Notes: generated by a model not told the origin, from the sequence alone. Shown: positions 24,877 to 36,022, counted from the stretch's first letter. The stretch: 64,000 bases of DNA from Aldehydirespirator sp965220485 (GCA_965220485.1 OZ244832.1:2356001-2420000), one strand, 5' to 3'. Numbers and translations: made by a program.

Positions 24877-26937
24877 CTAGGTGTCGAGGAACACTTTGGA
24901 ACGCTCGAACTCATTGAGGACCGAGCGCGACGAAACGGCGAGCAGGAACCCGCCGGTGAAGCACAGGAAGGCCCCCGCCCCGGAGACGAATTCCGGCTCG
25001 GAGACGCGCAGCAGTGAGGCGATCCAGGCTGCGGCGATCAGCATCACCCCAAGACCCGCACCGGCAGTCACGACGCTCCAAATCCACCTGAAGCGCTCAT
25101 CGTGGCCGAACACTCCCGAACCCGGCAGGACGCAGAGTGCTCCCAAGACCCCCACGATCAGGGCCACGTAGCCGAGCCCCGCGCCCGCGGAGGTGAAACC
25201 ATCTAGAATCCTCATCTCGGCACGCCGGGCCTGCGCGGTCACGGTGATGATCATGGAGGCAATCGCCGCGGCTTGGCTGGGGTCCTCGGTCGCTTGCCGT
25301 TTGAGTTCTTCGATCTGGGCAGCTGCTTCGCCAGTGAGGACCGACTCAGTGCCTGCTCTCTCATCGAAGGACCACCCCGAGAATCCGGCCATCACCAAGA
25401 TGGCAATCGCCAGAAGGGCAGCGAAGATCCGCCCCAGGGAAACCTGGGCCTTGAGAGGGCGGCGCGACGTGTATGGAGCACTCCGCAACCACAACGCTGC
25501 TCCCAATGTTCCCGCTATACCGGCCACCATTGCCAGCCACGCCCCGCCACCGTCGCTGTAGGCCACGTTGGCATCCGATGGTGCCGCCCATAGATAGGCA
25601 ATGGAGGTCGCCAAGGACCCTGTGGCGAAGAGCATGGCACCGTCGGCGCCATACCAGCGCGAGATCCGCCCGGGCCTTGTCAGCGTGACCAGACTGGCGG
25701 TCACGAGCAGGACGCTGCAGCCGAAGACGGCCATGCCGAAGAACGAGCCACCTGAGGCGGCGAAGCCGTTGAAGCTCTGTCCATCCAAGTCCTCATCCAG
25801 ACGTCGTCCATATCCCGAGACCAGTCCGGAGTCTTGCGACCAGGTGAGGAAGACCGACACCGCGCCCACGATCGCAGCCACGAGGGCCACCCTGGCTCCG
25901 GTCCGCTCGGCTGCACTCAGCGGTGCTGTGCGACCGTCAGCTTCGGCGGCAGCTCTGGTGCTGTCCGCCCCTGGCAGAAGCTCCTCGGGATCCCGCCGAT
26001 GGGCCCAGGCTCTACGAAGGCGAACGAGAAGGCTCATGCCGTCGGTGTCAGCAGTCTGCGAGATGCGGTCGAGCACGACTGCCACGAGGAACAGGGCCAA
26101 GCCGGCGGAAGCGGCCAGAGCCGTGTCCAGGTTCTGCACTGCCCGGAACACGAGCAGGCCCAAGCCACCGGCACCCATGATGGCGGCAATGCCCAGCATC
26201 GAGATCGACAGCAAGAGTGTCTGGTTGAGCCCGGTCATGATGGCCGATCGGGCCAGGGGCAGCTGTACGTCGAACAGCACTCGCAACTCGGAGGCTCCGT
26301 AGGCGCGGCTGGCCTCAACCACATCGCCTGGCACTTGGCGTATTCCCAAGTTCGTGAGGCGGATCAGCGGAGGCAGGGCAAACACCATCGTCACCATGGT
26401 CGCCGGTTCAGGGCCGATCCCCCAGAAGAAGATGATGGGCAGCATGTATACGAAAGCGTGGACGACCTGCATGGCGTCCAACGCGGGGCGCACGGCGTTC
26501 CAAGCGCCATCGAAACGCCCGCACAGAATGCCGACCGGGATGCCGATGATGGCGCAGAGCACGACCGCCACGATGATCATGCCCACGGTTATGGCGGTCT
26601 CTTCCCAGTACTCATTCCCCAGCAGCCCGCAGCCGGCCAGGGCCAACGCCACTGCGAAGCCGACCTTTGCGTTGCGGGTGACGGTGCCGATGATGAAGAA
26701 GCCGGCGCACACCGCAATCCATGGCATGTCCTCAAGCTGCCACCACGGGTGGTAATCGCCCCCTCTAACCAGGTTGCGGAACAACCAGGTGAAGGGCCAT
26801 TCAATGATGCTGAGCAGCAGACCCAGGTTCTGGTCAATCCAGCCCACCATCTGCTTGACCCACTCGCCGAAGGGGATGGTCCACTGGTCTAGGACCTTGT
26901 TGTCGCCTACACCGGGCGCCTGGGCTAGCAAGCTCAC
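24877..26937 (-). CDS. Glycine betaine/proline-type ABC transporter permease 2
   Basis: A 686-residue permease paralogous to the one at 18864-21416. The core has EASRAYGASELRVLFDVQLP and GLNQTLLLSISMLGIAAIMG, and the same long C-terminal membrane extension follows. It lacks the extra N-terminal ~140 residues of paralogue 1: its first residues SLLAQAPGVGDNKVLDQW align with an internal segment (GLLAQVRQNTVLDRW) there. The GTG at 26937 overlaps by four bases the stop of a 28-codon leader frame with a strong ribosome binding site. No ATPase gene is present in this set, so an ATPase must be shared, most simply that at 21413-22627. Confidence 0.82.
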   Translation of the reverse strand: MSLLAQAPGVGDNKVLDQWTIPFGEWVKQMVGWIDQNLGLLLSIIEWPFTWLFRNLVRGGDYHPWWQLEDMPWIAVCAGFFIIGTVTRNAKVGFAVALALAGCGLLGNEYWEETAITVGMIIVAVVLCAIIGIPVGILCGRFDGAWNAVRPALDAMQVVHAFVYMLPIIFFWGIGPEPATMVTMVFALPPLIRLTNLGIRQVPGDVVEASRAYGASELRVLFDVQLPLARSAIMTGLNQTLLLSISMLGIAAIMGAGGLGLLVFRAVQNLDTALAASAGLALFLVAVVLDRISQTADTDGMSLLVRLRRAWAHRRDPEELLPGADSTRAAAEADGRTAPLSAAERTGARVALVAAIVGAVSVFLTWSQDSGLVSGYGRRLDEDLDGQSFNGFAASGGSFFGMAVFGCSVLLVTASLVTLTRPGRISRWYGADGAMLFATGSLATSIAYLWAAPSDANVAYSDGGGAWLAMVAGIAGTLGAALWLRSAPYTSRRPLKAQVSLGRIFAALLAIAILVMAGFSGWSFDERAGTESVLTGEAAAQIEELKRQATEDPSQAAAIASMIITVTAQARRAEMRILDGFTSAGAGLGYVALIVGVLGALCVLPGSGVFGHDERFRWIWSVVTAGAGLGVMLIAAAWIASLLRVSEPEFVSGAGAFLCFTGGFLLAVSSRSVLNEFERSKVFLDT

Positions 26938-27020
26938 ACCAACCGCTCTCGCGGGGAGCCCTGAAGGGCCGCCCGATCGGCGTCGGCGGCGGTAACCGTG
27001 CTGACGATCATCTCCACCAT
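26934..27020 (-). pseudogene. 28-codon leader frame coupled to permease 2, possibly an ATPase gene scar
   Basis: A short frame from ATG 27020 to TGA 26936-26934, beginning M-V-E-M-I and ending R-E-R-L-V. A GGAGGAGG ribosome binding site lies 4-5 bp upstream. Its stop overlaps the GTG start of permease 2 (GTGA), exactly as the ATPase stop overlaps permease 1 in the first set, and its first residues resemble the ATPase start M-V-D-T-I. It is either a remnant left by internal deletion of the ATPase gene or a coupling leader peptide. The sequence is too short to decide. Confidence 0.5.
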
Positions 27021-27196
27021 GCATGCCTCCTCCGGCAGCCGATGGCCGACACAGTAGTGCGATCAATCGAGCCGCGAGTTCCATTGCCCCGCGACAGGCC
27101 TCGACGGTCGAGGCGATACGGCCCCAAGTGCCCGGCACATCTCGCCGACGACGGAGCCAAGCGGTCGCGCCGAGCAGCGAGCAGCGCGACACTCCG

Positions 27197-27967
27197 TCAG
27201 TGGGGGTGGAGGCCTCCGTCGGCGACGAGGACCTGGCCGGTGATGAACCGGCCGGCGTCGCTGGCTAGCAGCAGCGCCGGGCCCACCATCTCGTCGGGAT
27301 GGGCCAAGCGGCCCAGCAGAGTCCCGGCGCCCATCGACTGGGCCGCCTCAGGCCCCTGGTTGCGCACCATGTCGGTGTCCACCGGGCCGGGCGCCAGCGC
27401 GTTCACCCTGATCCCCCGAGGGGCCAGCTCGCCGGCCGCGGCCCTGGTGTAGGACAGCAGCGCCGCCTTCATGGCGCCGTAGATCGAAAGGCCCCGCGAG
27501 AACATGAACGCTCCCACGCTGATCACGTTGACCACCGAGGCGTGCGGGCTCTGCTCCAGTTGCGGCAGGCAGGCCTGGATCAGCAGAGCGGGGCCTCGCA
27601 TGTTCACCTCGAACGACTTCTGCCATGCGACCGCGGTCTGGCCGCCGATGGGCTGGGACAAGCCGTTGGCGGCGTTGTTGACCACGATGTCGACACCGCC
27701 GAAGCGGTCCACCGTCGCAGCGGCCAGCGCCTCGACCGCTTCAAGGTCGCCCATGTGGGCGGGAACCCCCAGCGCCTCGAAGCCCGCCTCCGACAGGCGC
27801 TCCTCCGCCGCCGCGCAGGACTCCGTGGAGCGCGACGCCACCACCACCCGGGCACCGGCACACGCCAGCCCCTCGGCGACGGCGCGGCCTATGCCCCGGG
27901 TGCCACCGGTAACGATCGCCGAACGCCCACTCAGATCGAACAAGCTGCGATAGGCGTCGGAGTCCAT
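27197..27967 (-). CDS. SDR family oxidoreductase
   Basis: A 256-residue classical short-chain dehydrogenase. The cofactor motif is TGGTRGIGRAV near residue 17, the structural NNAANG follows, and the catalytic Tyr-Lys are in YGAMKAALL, with Ser in the preceding VVNVISVG segment. The C-terminus FITGQVLVADGGLHPH is typical. The substrate cannot be told from sequence. It sits immediately upstream of the second transporter set on the same strand (about 180 bp to its leader frame), and a relic of its 3' end lies just beyond that set at 23198-23290, hinting at an ancestral SDR-transporter unit that was duplicated. Confidence 0.85.
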   Translation of the reverse strand: MDSDAYRSLFDLSGRSAIVTGGTRGIGRAVAEGLACAGARVVVASRSTESCAAAEERLSEAGFEALGVPAHMGDLEAVEALAAATVDRFGGVDIVVNNAANGLSQPIGGQTAVAWQKSFEVNMRGPALLIQACLPQLEQSPHASVVNVISVGAFMFSRGLSIYGAMKAALLSYTRAAAGELAPRGIRVNALAPGPVDTDMVRNQGPEAAQSMGAGTLLGRLAHPDEMVGPALLLASDAGRFITGQVLVADGGLHPH

Positions 27968-28132
27968 GCTCCGGGCATCGTAGGCGCAGGATTCCCGTTA
28001 TGCGGTGGCCGTGGAGCAGAACCCCCAACAGCCCAGCCTGGGCTGCGATGCTCCGAGTGTGCCCAACGCCGCTCGACGACCGATCTTCGGCCGGGACAAA
28101 CAGGCCAAGGCGCGCCGGTAGCCTGATCGGCC

Positions 28133-31381
<3,249 letters not shown>

Positions 31382-31413
31382 CCCTCGGCGAAGGGGCTAA
31401 AGGGAGCCGACCG

Positions 31414-31653
31414 CTAGGAGTGCTTGCGAGCCTTCTTGTGGCCCTCAGCGAGTTCCTTGCCCATGAATTTGTCGGTTGCGGTCGTACCCCCTGCGCCCTT
31501 GTAGCCGATCGACATGGCGCCTCGTACACGCTTGGCGGCTGCCTTGGCGGGATCGGGCGTCGATTCCCCCTTCGGCGCGTGCACTACGTGCATAAGGAAA
31601 TCACCGGCAGCTCTCGCGAAGCTGAGGATGCTCTTGAGGGCTCTGCGGGTCAT
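31414..31653 (-). CDS. Small basic hypothetical protein, paralogue of the gene at 31889
   Basis: A 79-residue protein, not recognised. Its N-terminal half is amphipathic (TRRALKSILSFARAAGDFLM), its middle has S-T-P-D-P-A-K, and it ends with DKFMGKELAEGHKKARKHS. The pattern F-L-M-x-x-x-H-A, then S-x-P-D-P-A, then M-S-I, then G-K-E-L-A-x-G-H-K is shared with the 82-residue protein 240 bp upstream on the same strand, so both are probably real. The ATG at 31653 was preferred over a longer frame because similarity begins there. A MITE-like element lies directly before the start. Confidence 0.6.
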   Translation of the reverse strand: MTRRALKSILSFARAAGDFLMHVVHAPKGESTPDPAKAAAKRVRGAMSIGYKGAGGTTATDKFMGKELAEGHKKARKHS

Positions 31654-31678
31654 CTTGAATCCTTGTAGTCGGCAGTCG

Positions 31679-31789
31679 CTAGTGCGGTGTCCACAAACGT
31701 TTGTAGGTTTGAGCTTGCCCGTGACCGCTGCAATCACAGGCCAAACGAGAGCAACCGACGCGCGCGAAGGTTACTGGACACCGCACTAG
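31679..31789. mobile_element. MITE-like element, 111 bp with perfect 15 bp inverted ends
   Basis: The left end CTAGTGCGGTGTCCA (31679-31693) and the right end TGGACACCGCACTAG (31775-31789) are exact inverted repeats. The outermost CTAG is itself palindromic and could be a target duplication, leaving 11 bp inverted repeats. The interior has no gene and contains a 12 bp palindrome ACAAACGTTTGT at 31693-31704. It lies between the two small paralogous genes. A non-autonomous transposon derivative is the likely nature; no cognate transposase is in the window. Confidence 0.75.
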
Positions 31790-31888
31790 GAGACTGCTGA
31801 GTAATGCCGATTTCGGCCAACCCACAAGCCTCTGACCTGGGGTTTTGTGATCGAGGATCGCGCGATTCGGGACTTGCTCATCACTCTC

Positions 31889-32137
31889 CTAGCGGGACTC
31901 CTTGTGGCCGTCCGCCAGTTCCTTGCCCAGCACCTTCTCGCTGGCACCGAAGGGGCTGAAGCCCGAATTGCTCTTTGTGGAGTGCATGGCGTCGCGTACC
32001 GTCTTGGCGGCCCGCGCCCGCTTCTGGGCGGCCGGGTCCGGGCTCGATCGGTCCTTCTGGGCGTGGAGCAGTGCCATAAGGAAGCGGCAGCACTGCTCGA
32101 AGGTGGTTCGGATGCTCCTTGAAACTCTATCGACCAT
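31889..32137 (-). CDS. Small hypothetical protein, paralogue of the gene at 31414
   Basis: An 82-residue protein with two cysteines near the N-terminus (EQCCRFLMALLHAQ), the shared S-S-P-D-P-A motif and the ending VLGKELADGHKESR that parallels GKELAEGHKKARKHS in the downstream paralogue. The ribosome binding site is AAGGGA about 10 bp before the ATG at 32137. No known domain was recognised. Tandem position and conserved ends suggest local duplication followed by divergence, later separated by the MITE-like insertion. Confidence 0.6.
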   Translation of the reverse strand: MVDRVSRSIRTTFEQCCRFLMALLHAQKDRSSPDPAAQKRARAAKTVRDAMHSTKSNSGFSPFGASEKVLGKELADGHKESR

Positions 32138-32187
32138 CTCTAAGTCCCTTGTGAAGCGATGCCCTCCTACCTGATCATAGCGTTCGG

Positions 32188-32290
32188 CTAGCCCGTGTCG
32201 AGGCGGCGGCCGTCCTCTACCAGGTTGATCTCCCAGATCACCTTGTCCAGAGCGTCGGCCGAGGTGATGGTGGGGAGCCTCAGAGGGTGA
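32188..32290 (-). pseudogene. Detached 3' end of an isopenicillin-N-synthase-like oxygenase gene, copy 1
   Basis: Translated on the minus strand this reads LRLPTITSADALDKVIWEI, continues N-L-V-E-D-G-R-R and ends at a TAG stop (32188-32190). It matches residues about 292-320 of the oxygenase at 36731-37702 with roughly 90% nucleotide identity. No upstream part of such a gene precedes it. It lies 80 bp before the AAA/DUF4143 gene, and an equivalent copy lies directly after that gene. Confidence 0.85.
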
Positions 32291-32369
32291 TCAGGAAGGG
32301 CACAGAATGATCTGCGGATCTTAGGTTAACTGCAGTGCAAATCTTGGCATAGGACATAGGATCGGGAGC

Positions 32370-33629
32370 GTGCGACATGTGGAGCGGCATCTTCGGCCGC
32401 GTGTGTTGGAAGCGCTGGACGCCTTTCGAGCCGTGGTGCTACACGGCGCCCGGCAGAGCGGCAAGACCACGCTCGCCAAGCAGGTCGTCGCCGACCGGGC
32501 TGGCACCTACGCCACGCTCGACGACGAGCAGACACGGCTCGCCGCGCTGGAGGATCCCCGCACCTTCCTCAGTGAGCAGCAGCACCCGCTGGTGATAGAC
32601 GAGATACAACTCGGCGGGGACCGGCTCGTCAGGGCCGTCAAGATGGCCGTCGACGACGACCCGACGCCTGGCCGCTTCCTGCTCACGGGGTCCACCGACT
32701 TCCTGTCGGTCCCGACGATCAGCGAATCGCTGGCCGGGCGGGCGGGCATCCTGCGGCTCTGGCCCATGTCCGCCGCCGAGATGCACGACATGCCGGGAAC
32801 CGGGCTCTCCGACTGGTTCGAGGAGGGCGTCGAGCTGGGCGAGGCCTCACAGCTCGTCCGATCCGACTACATGCGGCTGGTCTGTCGGGGCGGCTACCCC
32901 GAGGCGGTGGAGCTACGCCCGGAGGTTCGACGCATTTGGCACGAGAGCTACGCGGAGACGGTGATGAGCCGCGATGTGGCGGCACTCGCCGACATTCGGC
33001 GCGCCGGTTCTTTGCGGGCGCTGCTGGGACTGGCCGCGACGCGCACCGCCAGCGAGCTGAACGTGGCCGACTGGTGCCGTAGGCTGGGAATCGACCGCGG
33101 CACGCTGGAGTCCTACCTGGGCTGGCTTCGCATGGTCTTCCTGGTGCACGAGCTGCCCGCCTGGACCCGCAACCTCGCGGCCCGAGTGGTGCGGCGACCC
33201 AAACTTCACCTCGCCGACACAGGTCTAGCCGCCGCCCTCATGAACGTCGACGCCGAAGCTCTCCGTCCCGCCACTGCCACCGCGGCGGGAGCGCTGCTGG
33301 AGACCTTCGCCGCGAACGAGATCGCACGGCAGCTATCTTCCGGCAGCGAGCGCATGCACCTGCACCACTACCGCGATGGCGCCGGCCACGAGGCGGACCT
33401 GGTGATCGAGCGCGCCGACGGCGCTGTCGTGGCGGTCGAGGTGAAGGCCACAGCATCGCCTGGCCCAGACCATCTCAGGCACCTTGCATGGCTGCGCGAC
33501 CACCTCGACGCGGTGTCGCCCGACACCTTCCGGGCCGGCGTGCTGCTGCACACAGGATCTCAAAGGCTCAAAGTGGGGGACCGCCTGTACTCGACGCCCG
33601 TCGATGCGCTGTGGCGGCACGCGTCCTGA
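32370..33629 (+). CDS. AAA ATPase with DUF4143 domain
   Basis: A 419-residue protein of the widespread AAA_14 plus DUF4143 family. Walker A is LHGARQSGKTTLAK near residue 24, Walker B/motif LVIDEIQLGGD near 74, sensor LLTGSTDFLSV near 105. The DUF4143 half includes SDYMRLVCRGGYPEAVELR, HLADTGLAAALM and the restriction-like motif EADLVIERADGAVVAVEVKA (D-x-V ... E-x-K), which points to a PD-(D/E)XK fold. The function is unsettled; such genes turn up in accessory DNA. It starts at GTG 32370 and is bracketed by direct repeats (32188-32290 and 33631-33727) copied from an oxygenase 3' end. Confidence 0.85.
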   Translation: MRHVERHLRPRVLEALDAFRAVVLHGARQSGKTTLAKQVVADRAGTYATLDDEQTRLAALEDPRTFLSEQQHPLVIDEIQLGGDRLVRAVKMAVDDDPTPGRFLLTGSTDFLSVPTISESLAGRAGILRLWPMSAAEMHDMPGTGLSDWFEEGVELGEASQLVRSDYMRLVCRGGYPEAVELRPEVRRIWHESYAETVMSRDVAALADIRRAGSLRALLGLAATRTASELNVADWCRRLGIDRGTLESYLGWLRMVFLVHELPAWTRNLAARVVRRPKLHLADTGLAAALMNVDAEALRPATATAAGALLETFAANEIARQLSSGSERMHLHHYRDGAGHEADLVIERADGAVVAVEVKATASPGPDHLRHLAWLRDHLDAVSPDTFRAGVLLHTGSQRLKVGDRLYSTPVDALWRHAS

Positions 33630-33630
33630 G

Positions 33631-33727
33631 TCAGCCCGTCCCCACGCGGCGGTCGTCCTCTACCAGGTTGATCTCCCATATCACCTTGTCCAGTGCGTCG
33701 GCCGAGGTGATCGTCGGGAACCTCAGA
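33631..33727 (-). pseudogene. Detached 3' end of an isopenicillin-N-synthase-like oxygenase gene, copy 2
   Basis: Minus-strand translation gives LRFPTITSADALDKVIWEI, then N-L-V-E-D-D-R-R-V-G-T-G and a TGA stop at 33631-33633. It is in the same orientation as copy 1 and as the intact gene at 36731, with about 90% identity over 95 bp; homology stops at the proline-leucine codons near 33727. It begins two bases after the stop codon of the AAA/DUF4143 gene. Confidence 0.85.
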
Positions 33728-33853
33728 CCGGAATTTGGCGGGTTGGCGGGGGTTTGGTGATGAGGGATGGCCGCTGACCTGGGGTTGTGTTGCGATGTGG
33801 CGTCTCGTCGGGGATTTGTAGAGGCGATATATAGTTGACGGCGTGCGGGTTTG

Positions 33854-34135
33854 ATGGAGCACGCGGTGTTCGCGATGGTGGCCAACCGGTTGGTGGCACC
33901 GTGCTCGAAACGGCGCCTCGCGGAGTGGGCCTGCGAGGACGTGGTCATGCCCGAAGGCTGGGCGGCTCCGTCTTTGAGCCAGCACTACCGGGCCCTCGAC
34001 GCCGTCGCCGACGCCAAAAACGACACCGAGGCGCGCCTCTACGAGCGGCTGTGCGACCTGTCGAATCTGGATTTGCGGCTGGTGTGCTATGACCTGACCT
34101 CCACCTATTCGGTCCCGTACCCGGATGCTCAACCA
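33854..34135 (+). pseudogene. IS1634/IS4-family transposase fragment
   Basis: An internal fragment of about 90 residues is readable: MEHAVFAMVANRLVAPCSKR, then LSQHYRALDAVAD, then CDLSNLDLRLVCYDLTSTY. The V-F-A-M-V-x-N-R-L-x-x-P-x-S-K and Y-D-x-T-S-T-Y motifs are those of IS1634-type transposases, the latter holding the first catalytic Asp. The N-terminal ~100 residues and everything after the first catalytic motif are missing, and no terminal inverted repeats were found, so it is an inactive remnant. A frame opened by a GTG/ATG here is not taken as a gene. Confidence 0.75.
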
Positions 34136-34293
34136 ATTCGGCGAGTTCGAGAAGTTCGATCCTCGACTGTCTCTGTGGTTCTTGAGCGTGTTCGCAGTCG
34201 TCGGTGTTACCAACCGCCGCAAGTTCTTCACAACTGAGCGTCCGCGCGTCGAACGCCACCCGCTCGACTTGCAATGACCCACAGAGCTTGCCC

Positions 34294-34993
34294 TTATTCG
34301 GGTTGGGTTGTCGCCGGAGGACGCCCTTCCGGACCGACATCTGGCTTCGTCTCCGGTTCTTCCGAGGTCTGACGCCAAGGGGCCGGTTCGATGTACCTTG
34401 TCACCACATCGGCGAGAGTTGTCTCCAAGTCCGATTTTGTATCCGCCAAGTCGCCCGGAAACCCCCTTCCATGCGATCTCGCCGTCCTTGTCGATGATCC
34501 CGTACCCGACTGCCGCATAGTCGGGGCCGGGTTCTTCCAGATAGTCGGTGTTGACTAGGAATAGGAGCACTTGATCGTCCTTGACCAAAGCCTGTTCAGT
34601 AGTTGGGAACTCCTCGGTCAGTTCGCCAAAGTTGACAACGTTGTCGCTCTGCTCAAGATCAAGAAGGCTGACACCGACTCGGATCGACCTATCGACAGTG
34701 AGATGGACAGTCACATCGGGACGTTGTGCCAATACGTCGTCAATCTGTACCTCGCTCACCATGTAGACGAACTCAAGATCTTCATCGATAACGGCCTTCG
34801 TGGAAGTTCCTAACACGCTTCCCCTCACCAAGTACTCGCTTGAATCTGCTAGGTCGCCTGCACTTGCATGGTTAGCAACCGACAGTTCAACTTGGCGAGA
34901 GCCCCCTCCATCTGCCCCGCAAGCGACTACTAGCAAGACGACAGCGAGGATTGCACAAGCTGAGATCCTACCATTGATTGAACCTATCATCAC
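34294..34993 (-). pseudogene. Lipoprotein gene with a probable frameshift
   Basis: From ATG 34993 the product begins with a lipoprotein signal ending VVLLVVAC, then continues for about 180 sensible residues (TEEFPTTEQALVKDDQVLLF, DKDGEIAWKG). Near 34450-34475, in a stretch with CCC and CCCCC runs, the natural continuation GDLADTKSDLETTLADVVTR followed by Y-I-E-P appears in another frame that stops at 34294, whereas the original frame runs on as low-quality sequence through the transposase remnant. I therefore place one frameshift here. It could be a genuine mutation or a base-calling error. The function is unknown. Confidence 0.6.
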
Positions 34994-35223
34994 TTTATTC
35001 CTATCGTCGAACGTGGTGAGTCATGAAGACAGTTACCAGTTGCCATCGTGGGCGGCAGTTGCCCCACTGATGGAATCAGACCTGGGTGCATCCCACCCAC
35101 AATCATCGTACTCGTCAACTGGATCACGGTACATCAAGGAAGCGCTACTCCCGCAACCGCCAGTGTTGTTGTGGGCCAGTCCATAGGAGTGTCCGACGCG
35201 CCGCCAAACAAAGGGGACAGGCC

Positions 35224-36012
35224 ATGACCTATGACCTCTCCGACTTCGAGCGACAACTCGGCGAAGAGCTTACGGCCGCGGCCCGTCGCCGCATCGAGGC
35301 TCGCGACTCCAACCCTCCGACCCGCCGCTGGCGCCAGATCTCGATGGCTGCGGCAGCCGCTCTCGTGGTGCTCACAGCAGCCGTCTTCCTGTTCACAGCG
35401 CTTCGGCCCCAACCAGCTGCCGCCCATCCCTTCAAGATCACGCACATCGAGAGCGAGACACACATGGAGATCGTCGACGCTGTGAAGGACCCGCGTGCCG
35501 CCGAGCGGCAGTTGCGAGACGAACTCGGCATCGACGTGGAGTTCGTCGCGCTGCCCGCGCCCCCCGAGTTGGTCGGCCAGATCGTCAGCGCCGCAAGCAC
35601 CGGAACGGCAACCGCCCAGGTCGTCTTCGACAGCGCCAGCCGCGCCGAGCGCATCATCCTGCCCCGAACAGTCGATGGCAGACTCACCGTCCGGTACGGC
35701 CGCGAGGCCCAGCCCGGCGAGCACTACGACGCCAACATCACCTCACCGGTGTGCCGCGAACTGTGGGCAAGAACCCCCCGGCAGGCCACCGCCCGCGTGG
35801 CCGAACTCTCAGACAGCATCCGATACGACACGATCGACTCCGACTACCGCTATGCGTCCGACGTGACGCTCGCCGCGATCGATCCCGACTACCGCCTGAT
35901 CGACGTCGTGTTCCTGGCCGACGACAAGATCCTCGTCACATACGCCGCCCACCTCGACGCCCTCGGCAGCGAGCGCCCCAACTGCGGATGGCCCGCAGCC
36001 CCTTCGCGCTGA
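35224..36012 (+). CDS. Single-pass membrane protein, anti-sigma-factor-like layout
   Basis: A 262-residue protein: a charged cytoplasmic N-terminus (YDLSDFERQLGEELTAAARR), one transmembrane helix at about residues 38-60 (MAAAAALVVLTAAVFLFTAL), and a 200-residue outer domain that I do not recognise, with three cysteines. The layout resembles that of actinobacterial membrane-anchored anti-sigma or sensor proteins, but no sigma-factor gene lies upstream and no zinc-binding HxxxCxxC motif is present, so this remains a hypothetical protein. ATG 35224 follows a GGGGACAG ribosome binding site. The 230 bp before it contain no gene that I can identify. Confidence 0.65.
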   Translation: MTYDLSDFERQLGEELTAAARRRIEARDSNPPTRRWRQISMAAAAALVVLTAAVFLFTALRPQPAAAHPFKITHIESETHMEIVDAVKDPRAAERQLRDELGIDVEFVALPAPPELVGQIVSAASTGTATAQVVFDSASRAERIILPRTVDGRLTVRYGREAQPGEHYDANITSPVCRELWARTPRQATARVAELSDSIRYDTIDSDYRYASDVTLAAIDPDYRLIDVVFLADDKILVTYAAHLDALGSERPNCGWPAAPSR

Positions 36013-36022
36013 TCCGGCGGGC

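Noticed and set aside
27968..28132. Possible T-box riboswitch before ileS
   Set aside because: Actinobacterial ileS genes often have one, but no stem I specifier loop or conserved T-box sequence was recognised in these 165 bp.
33631..34293. Continuation of the lipoprotein frame to 33560 as one long protein
   Set aside because: After the signal and about 180 residues the frame becomes Arg/Gln-rich shadow sequence opposite the transposase remnant; a frameshift to the frame ending at 34294 explains it better.
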